DNA from: JADIYM01 sp964641945
GTDB taxonomy: Bacteria; Acidobacteriota; Blastocatellia; UBA7656; JADIYM01
NCBI GenBank assembly: GCA_964641945.1
Contig: CAZXLQ010000167.1
Coordinates: forward strand, 1 to 11,611
Reading direction: 5' to 3'
DNA: 11,611 nt
The notes beneath the pieces were generated by a model, which saw only the letters and a program-made list of their open reading frames with translations, was not told the DNA's origin and made no database searches. The translations under genes were made by a program, and so were the position numbers. Numbering within the stretch: the first letter of the stretch is position 1; each line of letters begins with the position of its first letter. Positions 7,369 through 11,611 of this stretch are shown in pieces.

Positions 7369-8513
7369 GCAATTGCTCCCGTCGTCACCGTCGGTCTGAC
7401 GCCGGCGGACAATCTGAAAGGGATGAGGACGGTCGCAGACGTACCGCCCTCGGGTCTCGCTGCAAGCCGGAACTCGTGGTCGTTGCCATAGAGTTCGACC
7501 AGTCTTGACGACGCATTCTCGAGACCGTGACCGTTCCCGCGACGACTTGCGGGTCCAGGCCCGTCGTCGTCGACCGTGAGTCGCAGTCGATCACCTTCGC
7601 GAAGAACCCGTATGTCGATCGACCCGCCGCGTTCGCGCGCGAGGGCGCCGTGAATCACCGCGTTCTCAATGATTGGCTGGAGGATCAGGACGGGGACGAC
7701 GGCGTCGCAGGTCAGCGGGTCGATCTCGAACCGAACCTGCAGTCGATCGCCGAACCGGACAGTCTGAATGGCGATGTACTGCCGGGCGAGGTCGGTCTCT
7801 TCCGCAACAGTGACCTCGGGCGTTGCCGCCGTGTCGAGCGTCCGGCGCAGGAAGTCGGAGAGCCGGGACAGCATCGTCTGCGCTTCGGCGTTTCGATGCT
7901 CGGCAACGAGCGTCGAGACGGCGTTGAGCGAGTTGAACAGAAAGTGCGGTTCGAGCTGCGACTGCAGTGCGCTAAGTCGCGCTTGGTGAGCCTGTCGCTC
8001 GGCGACGCGGGTTCGCTCTCGCTCGAGGTCCAGCGCCATCCAGCTGTGCATGCCGAAGTAACCGAGTGTCCAGGCGGTGAGCACCAGGAAGTTCGTGAGT
8101 ACGGTTCCGGGGTAGAGGTCGATCCACCCAACGGACCAGGACCGGTTGTGGATTATCGCCTGACTGGCATCCCAGACGACGAGATGGAGCTCCGACCAGG
8201 CAACGGCGAGCAGAGCCGATGTGCCGAGCGAGATTGTCACGACCCGTCGCGCAGTCCACTGCAGACGGCGGACCGTCCGGAAGAGCGAACGCATGCCGAT
8301 CGTCGACAGCACACCGAGCGACACGAGAATCGCCTTGTTGAGCAGTGCAAAGCCCGGTGAGAGGTGCGTCAGACCCCACAGGAACATGAGAAGACCGAAG
8401 CCGGTCCAGCCGATCGCCTGGAGGGTCCAGTACAACGCTTCCTGACTCATCGGAAGCACTGGTACGACCGGTCTCGGTTCCGTTGCAAGCGTGCCTGGTG
8501 CGACCGTTTCCAT
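7365..8513 (-). CDS. LytS/YehU-family membrane sensor histidine kinase
   Basis: With the start chosen here the product is 382 aa. Four hydrophobic segments form the N-terminal sensor/membrane part: LYWTLQAIGWTGFGLLMFLW, AILVSLGVLSTIG, VVTISLGTSALLAVAW and TVLTNFLVLTAWTLGYFG. A short coiled coil (LERERTRVAERQAHQ) follows, then the His_kinase domain with QLEPHFLFNSLN, whose histidine is the expected phosphorylation site. The ATPase domain has an N box (PIIENAVIHG), a DDGPGP G box and GHGLENAS. This is the LytS class that pairs with LytTR regulators, and one follows immediately with a 4-base overlap. The start is uncertain. ATG 8513 and ATG 8450 are both possible, neither has a good ribosome-binding site, and the frame is open back to 8645. 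A palindrome (8505-8527) overlaps ATG 8513. The ligand is unknown. Confidence 0.92.
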   Translation of the reverse strand: METVAPGTLATEPRPVVPVLPMSQEALYWTLQAIGWTGFGLLMFLWGLTHLSPGFALLNKAILVSLGVLSTIGMRSLFRTVRRLQWTARRVVTISLGTSALLAVAWSELHLVVWDASQAIIHNRSWSVGWIDLYPGTVLTNFLVLTAWTLGYFGMHSWMALDLERERTRVAERQAHQARLSALQSQLEPHFLFNSLNAVSTLVAEHRNAEAQTMLSRLSDFLRRTLDTAATPEVTVAEETDLARQYIAIQTVRFGDRLQVRFEIDPLTCDAVVPVLILQPIIENAVIHGALARERGGSIDIRVLREGDRLRLTVDDDGPGPASRRGNGHGLENASSRLVELYGNDHEFRLAARPEGGTSATVLIPFRLSAGVRPTVTTGAIA

Positions 8514-8527
8514 TGACGTTGGAAACG
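8505..8527. promoter_or_regulatory. Palindrome at the kinase start, candidate operator or hairpin
   Basis: CGTTTCCA (8505-8512) and TGGAAACG (8520-8527) are perfect 8-bp inverted arms around a 7-base spacer. They straddle the candidate kinase ATG at 8513, in the region between the kinase and the divergent transporter. The size suits a dimeric regulator's binding site. No regulator is assigned, and LytTR proteins usually bind direct repeats rather than palindromes. Confidence 0.45.
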
Positions 8528-8699
8528 CGAGGGCGGCGCGAATGTTTCGCACCGACTGATCGCAACCGTCACGATTGGACCGCGGCCGGCTTGCGGAGCT
8601 CACCATTGGGCGCCCGTGCATTGCGGCTCGTCGCACTGTTCCCACCGTTCGTCGAATGAGCGCTCCGCACGCGTTCCGGGAGCCGTAGAGTCCGTCGCC
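8514..8699. other. Divergent intergenic region, kinase versus transporter
   Basis: These 186 bases separate two divergent start codons and should hold promoters for both directions. Besides the palindrome at the kinase end, a second small one, GCGAA-TGT-TTCGC, lies at 8538-8550. I see no convincing -35/-10 pair on either strand and no clear ribosome-binding site before ATG 8700. Open frames extend into it from both sides, but their translations (rich in Ser, Arg, His and Cys) do not look like protein. Confidence 0.5.
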
Positions 8700-10127
8700 A
8701 TGGCACGCTCGAACCAGATCGTGAACGGATGGACCGTCGATCGACGCGACGCCGGACGCGTTGTCGCGGTTGGCGCCATCGTTGCGGCTTGCTCAGTGCT
8801 GCGACCACTCCGCGACGAGCAGGCTATCCGGTGCGGTACCGAGCTGGTCACGTTGCTCTTCGCCGCGACGTTCGCGGCGCTCGTGATCGTCACCGCAGCG
8901 GTTGCCGCGGCCGGGCGCCGATTCCGGTCAGGGAGCGTCGCTCGGTTCACGATGGCCGGCCTCGCGTCGCTTGCGTTGGTCACGGCGTGGATGGGTGCCT
9001 CGATGGACGGTCCATCGCCGGCAGGCGCTGCTCTCGTTGTCAGCCACGGGGTCCTGAACATCGTCGGGGCGGCGATGGCCTGGCAGATGGTTATCGAGCG
9101 GACGGGAGGACCGGGCCGGAGCCGTGCCATAGCCGCAGCCACGATCGGCGCAGGGATAGGATCCATCGTCGGGCCGTTGATGGCGACCGTACTCGTCGAC
9201 GTGGCGGGGCCCGGGTCCATGGTGCCAGTCGCCGCCGCGCTTTTTGCCTCGGCTATCCGGGGTGCGACAGGCCGTGGACGTCTGGCCGCGAACAATGGAC
9301 AGGGAAGTGGATCGTCGCGGCCCGTTGAGGTTCGAGCGCCCGTCCGGACCGGCGTCCGCCGTGTTGGCGTCCTCGTTGCCGGCTGGTCGGCAGTTTCGAC
9401 AGTCGTATATTTCCTCCAGGTCGGCATGGTGGGCGAACAAGTGGCAGATCCTCGAGCGCGTGTCGCCTGGTTTGCTTCGATCGACCTCGCATCGAATGCC
9501 GTCGCGCTGCTCGTTCAACTCGGCATTGCAGGACTTACGTCGCGACGCGAGGGACTCTCGGTAACGCTCGCCATCGGGCCGTTATTCGCCGCCGGAGGAT
9601 TCACTGCGCTCTGGCTCTGGCCGGACGTGGGCGTTCTCGCCGCGATCACGATCATCGGACGGGCCGGCGGCACGGCGCTCTTTCGTCCGGGGCGCGAATT
9701 GTTGCTCGCATCGTGCAACCGGCCGGTCTCGCCGCACGTGCGCTGTGCCATCGACGGCGTGGTCTATCGGGCCGCAGACGCTGCGACAGCAGCGTCGATC
9801 GGAGTTCTGTCGAGCGGCGCCCCGACAGTCGGAATGCTGGCCTTCACTGGCACGGCGACGGCGTTGACCCTCGCCATCGCCGGATTTCACACCGGGAGGA
9901 TTTATGAAAACGAAACACACGTCATCACATCTGACATCGCGCCGCGCATTCGTGAAGCTTCTGGCCGCCACGGGATTGACGATGGGCTGTCGAGCGGCAC
10001 ACGCTCTCGGGGAGACGGCCTTGATCACGCGACCCATTGCTTCGACAGGAGAGAGGATTCCGATCGTCGGGCTCGGCACCTGGCAGACTTTCGACGTCGG
10101 GCCCGGAGGAATTGCGGCCGTTCGTGA
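8700..10127 (+). CDS. ATP/ADP-translocase-like (MFS-type) membrane transporter
   Basis: This integral membrane protein is 475 aa as read. Hydrophobic segments fill roughly residues 18-400. The N-terminal ACSVLRPLRDE (about 30-40) and the later VVYFLQVGMVGEQVADPRAR, WFASIDLASNAVALLVQL and FRPGRELLLASC recall the bacterial NTP/NDP-exchange (TLC, ATP/ADP translocase-like) branch of MFS carriers. Substrate and direction cannot be inferred, because many free-living members are uncharacterised. ATG 8700 is chosen over an upstream GTG (8616), whose extra 28 residues look noncoding. Oddly, membrane-like sequence ends near residue 400 (LAIAGFHTGR), where the reductase gene starts. The remaining 75 residues are an Arg/Asp-rich tail read out of frame inside that gene. 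A one-base shift would instead stop at TGA 9905-9907, giving an ATGA overlap. So the original C-terminus probably lay near 9907. Confidence 0.75.
   Translation: MARSNQIVNGWTVDRRDAGRVVAVGAIVAACSVLRPLRDEQAIRCGTELVTLLFAATFAALVIVTAAVAAAGRRFRSGSVARFTMAGLASLALVTAWMGASMDGPSPAGAALVVSHGVLNIVGAAMAWQMVIERTGGPGRSRAIAAATIGAGIGSIVGPLMATVLVDVAGPGSMVPVAAALFASAIRGATGRGRLAANNGQGSGSSRPVEVRAPVRTGVRRVGVLVAGWSAVSTVVYFLQVGMVGEQVADPRARVAWFASIDLASNAVALLVQLGIAGLTSRREGLSVTLAIGPLFAAGGFTALWLWPDVGVLAAITIIGRAGGTALFRPGRELLLASCNRPVSPHVRCAIDGVVYRAADAATAASIGVLSSGAPTVGMLAFTGTATALTLAIAGFHTGRIYENETHVITSDIAPRIREASGRHGIDDGLSSGTRSRGDGLDHATHCFDRREDSDRRARHLADFRRRARRNCGRS
9894..9900 (+). promoter_or_regulatory. Shine-Dalgarno site of the aldo/keto reductase
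   Basis: GGGAGGA lies just before ATG 9904 with a short 3-4 base spacer, inside the 3' end of the transporter frame. It supports independent initiation of the reductase within the overlapping reading frame. Confidence 0.65.
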
Positions 10128-10842
10128 GGTGTATTCGAGGTTCCTCGATCGAGGCGGCCGGTTGCTCGACACATCACCGATGTACGGGCGCGCCGAGGAA
10201 GTGATCGGGGAACTTCGCGGAAGCTGCACGGCCGATGACCGCGTCTTCCTGGCAACGAAGGTCTGGACTGCTGGCGCCCAGGCCGGAATCTCGCAGATGA
10301 ATGAGTCGTTCACGAGGCTGCGAGCCCGCCGGATCGACCTCGTCCAGGTGCACAACCTCGTCGACGTAGACTTGCATTTGCCGACGCTGCGGGCGTGGAA
10401 AACCGAGGGCAGGATTCGGTATATCGGCGTCACGCACTACCAGTCGGGAGCCTTCGACCGGCTCGCCGCGGCTATCAGGGAGCCGGGAGTGGACTTCGTC
10501 CAGCTCAACTATTCGATCGGTGACCGCGAGGCCGAGACTCGACTCCTGCCGCTCGCCGCCGAGCGCGGTGTTGCGGTGATAGTGAACCAGCCGTTCGGCG
10601 GTGGGGCGCTTTTCAGCCAGGTTCGGTCGACTCCACTTCCTGACTGGGCAGCCGAGGTCGGATGTCGCTCCTGGGCACAGGTATTCCTGAAGTTCATCCT
10701 GAGCCACCCGGCGGTGACGTGTGTCATTCCTGCTACTTCGAAGGTCCGACACCTCGACGAGAATCTGGATTCCGGGTCCGGTACGTTGCCGGACGAGGCG
10801 ATGCGGCGTCGGATGGCGGTGGAGTTCGACCGGCTTCGCTAG
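9904..10842 (+). CDS. Tat-exported aldo/keto reductase
   Basis: This 312-aa protein has an N-terminal twin-arginine signal: SRRAFVK at 12-18, a hydrophobic stretch LLAATGLTMG, then AHA near 33 as a likely cleavage point. The mature part is an aldo/keto reductase barrel: VGLGTWQ (55-61), D89 and Y94 (LLDTSPMYGRAEE), K119 (FLATKVW) and H150 (VQVHNLVD), so the full catalytic tetrad is present. VTHYQ, FVQLNYS and a C-terminal VIPATSKVRHLDENL complete the family pattern, the last near the usual NADP(H) site. By family it reduces carbonyls with NAD(P)H; the substrate is unknown. Tat export implies folding with cofactor in the cytoplasm before reaching the periplasm. Its start lies 224 bases inside the transporter frame and has a GGGAGGA site. 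Co-transcription with the transporter is likely. A TAG ends it 159 bases before the HNH gene. Confidence 0.93.
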   Translation: MKTKHTSSHLTSRRAFVKLLAATGLTMGCRAAHALGETALITRPIASTGERIPIVGLGTWQTFDVGPGGIAAVREVYSRFLDRGGRLLDTSPMYGRAEEVIGELRGSCTADDRVFLATKVWTAGAQAGISQMNESFTRLRARRIDLVQVHNLVDVDLHLPTLRAWKTEGRIRYIGVTHYQSGAFDRLAAAIREPGVDFVQLNYSIGDREAETRLLPLAAERGVAVIVNQPFGGGALFSQVRSTPLPDWAAEVGCRSWAQVFLKFILSHPAVTCVIPATSKVRHLDENLDSGSGTLPDEAMRRRMAVEFDRLR

Positions 10843-11001
10843 TCCATAACGCCGCCGAGACGGAGTTCGAATGGCTCGCGAGAGCGATCCGGGGCGTGCG
10901 CTCGAATGTCGGCGGGCGCCGTGATGAACCCATCTGGTATGGCTTCGTGGCCGAGCAGAGTTGCATCGAGGCGGGAACATCGCTTATGAAGGGAGTGACC
11001 G

Positions 11002-11547
11002 ATGATCCTGAATCGACGGGTACTCCTGCTCAACGCATCGTACGAGCCGCTCGGGCTCGTATCGGTCCCCCGCGCCGTTCGGCTCGTTTTCAAGGGCGCG
11101 GCGCAGATGGTCGAGGCGGACGGCGACCGCATCCTGAGGTCGGTTCACGCGTCGTATCCGGTGCCCGGCGTGATTCGCCTTGCCCGGTACATTCGAGGCC
11201 GACACCGCCGTTCGTCAGGCAGCCTCCGGTCCAAGGTTCTCTTCCGTGACCGATTCGTCTGCCAGTACTGCGGCGGACACGGATCGACAAAAACGCTCAC
11301 GCTCGATCACATCCTCCCGCGCTCCCGCGGCGGACACACGTCGCCTGAGAATCTCGCTGCGGCCTGCGTCCCGTGCAATTCGCGGAAAGGCAACCGCACG
11401 CCTCTCGAGGCGAGAATGCCGCTGCTTTCCGAACCGGCGGCGTTCATGTACGACCTGGATCTCGCGATCCTCGAGGGTGCCGCCGACGGCCGTCCGGAGT
11501 GGCGAAAGTACCTCTTCCGTGACGAACAGATCTCGGCGTTGGCCTGA
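11002..11547 (+). CDS. HNH endonuclease-family protein
   Basis: This 181-aa protein has an N-terminal segment (RRVLLLNASYEPLGLVSVPRA, residues 5-25) typical of a widespread stand-alone HNH family. A treble-clef HNH domain follows at about 78-132: C87xxC90 and C122xxC125 as zinc ligands, the LDHILPRSRGG strand (D102/H103), N117 and the NSRKGNRTP end. The catalytic histidine and zinc cysteines are intact, so metal-dependent DNA cleavage is possible. The biological role of this family is not established, and no restriction, toxin or phage genes lie beside it. ATG 11002 has GGGAG 6 bases upstream. It follows the reductase gene by 159 bases that contain no supported gene, so it probably has its own promoter, although I could not find a convincing one. 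Confidence 0.92.
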   Translation: MILNRRVLLLNASYEPLGLVSVPRAVRLVFKGAAQMVEADGDRILRSVHASYPVPGVIRLARYIRGRHRRSSGSLRSKVLFRDRFVCQYCGGHGSTKTLTLDHILPRSRGGHTSPENLAAACVPCNSRKGNRTPLEARMPLLSEPAAFMYDLDLAILEGAADGRPEWRKYLFRDEQISALA

Positions 11548-11558
11548 TATCGAGGATG

Positions 11559-11576
11559 CGGGTGCTCCCCGTTTTT
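11559..11576 (+). terminator. Weak intrinsic-terminator candidate after the HNH gene
   Basis: CGGG (11559-11562) pairs with CCCG (11568-11571) around a 5-base loop, followed at once by TTTTT (11572-11576), 11 bases after the HNH stop. The position is right, but a 4-bp stem is short, so this is tentative. Confidence 0.3.
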
Positions 11577-11611
11577 CGAGCCGCGAGCGGTAGGGTGCGG
11601 CCCACGGGCGG

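Noticed and set aside
8616..8699. Upstream GTG start for the transporter and 8645 start for the kinase
   Set aside because: The added residues are Ser/Arg/His/Cys-rich, have no ribosome-binding site and would make the two divergent genes overlap at their starts.
9582..10433. 283-aa minus-strand frame across the transporter/reductase junction
   Set aside because: It is antisense to two genes with clear family motifs and shows no motifs of its own.
10843..11001. Possible small gene or promoter before the HNH gene
   Set aside because: Open frames here only continue from shadow frames. The best promoter guess (TTGCAT 10961-10966, 18 bases, TATGAA 10985-10990) would start transcription after the ribosome-binding site, so it does not fit.

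Overview
The window is ordinary-looking, GC-rich bacterial chromosome with dense, short-spaced genes and no mobile genes, CRISPR array or RNA genes that I can support. A stand-alone ADP-heptose-type nucleotidyltransferase and two SurA-like periplasmic isomerases point to a diderm with lipopolysaccharide and outer-membrane proteins. Base composition, the style of the LytS-like kinase and the ATP/ADP-translocase-like transporter suggest Gemmatimonadota or a neighbouring phylum such as Acidobacteriota. That placement is an inference from general resemblance, not from a marker gene.

Left part (about 19-6500, all minus strand): a compact, probably co-transcribed cluster, read right to left. It holds a heptose-1-phosphate adenylyltransferase-like gene (GTG start, possibly leaderless), mfd (ATGA overlap), a parvulin-type isomerase that may be a lipoprotein, a secreted SurA-like isomerase, and an RqcP/Hsp15-like S4 RNA-binding protein. 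The themes are envelope biogenesis, transcription-coupled repair and translation quality control. A perfect 13-bp inverted repeat (354-390) sits between the last two genes, directly in front of the S4 gene's ribosome-binding site.

Middle part (6592-8513, minus strand): a LytS-type sensor histidine kinase followed by a LytTR response regulator, joined by a 4-base TTGA stop/start overlap. Divergent from it, across about 186 bases containing two small palindromes, is a plus-strand pair. This is an ATP/ADP-translocase-like (MFS-type) membrane transporter and a Tat-exported aldo/keto reductase. The transporter frame runs 224 bases into the reductase gene, which is unusual and probably reflects a lost stop or a frameshift. 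The two-component system may control the divergent pair, but no binding site can be proven here.

Right part (11002-11547, plus strand): a stand-alone HNH endonuclease-family protein with an intact zinc ribbon and HNH core, followed by a weak terminator-like hairpin. No clearly new biological system is evident. The points most worth a second look are the 13-bp palindrome, the transporter/reductase overlap with its exported reductase, the palindromes at the divergent promoter region, and the apparent leaderless start of the mfd cluster.
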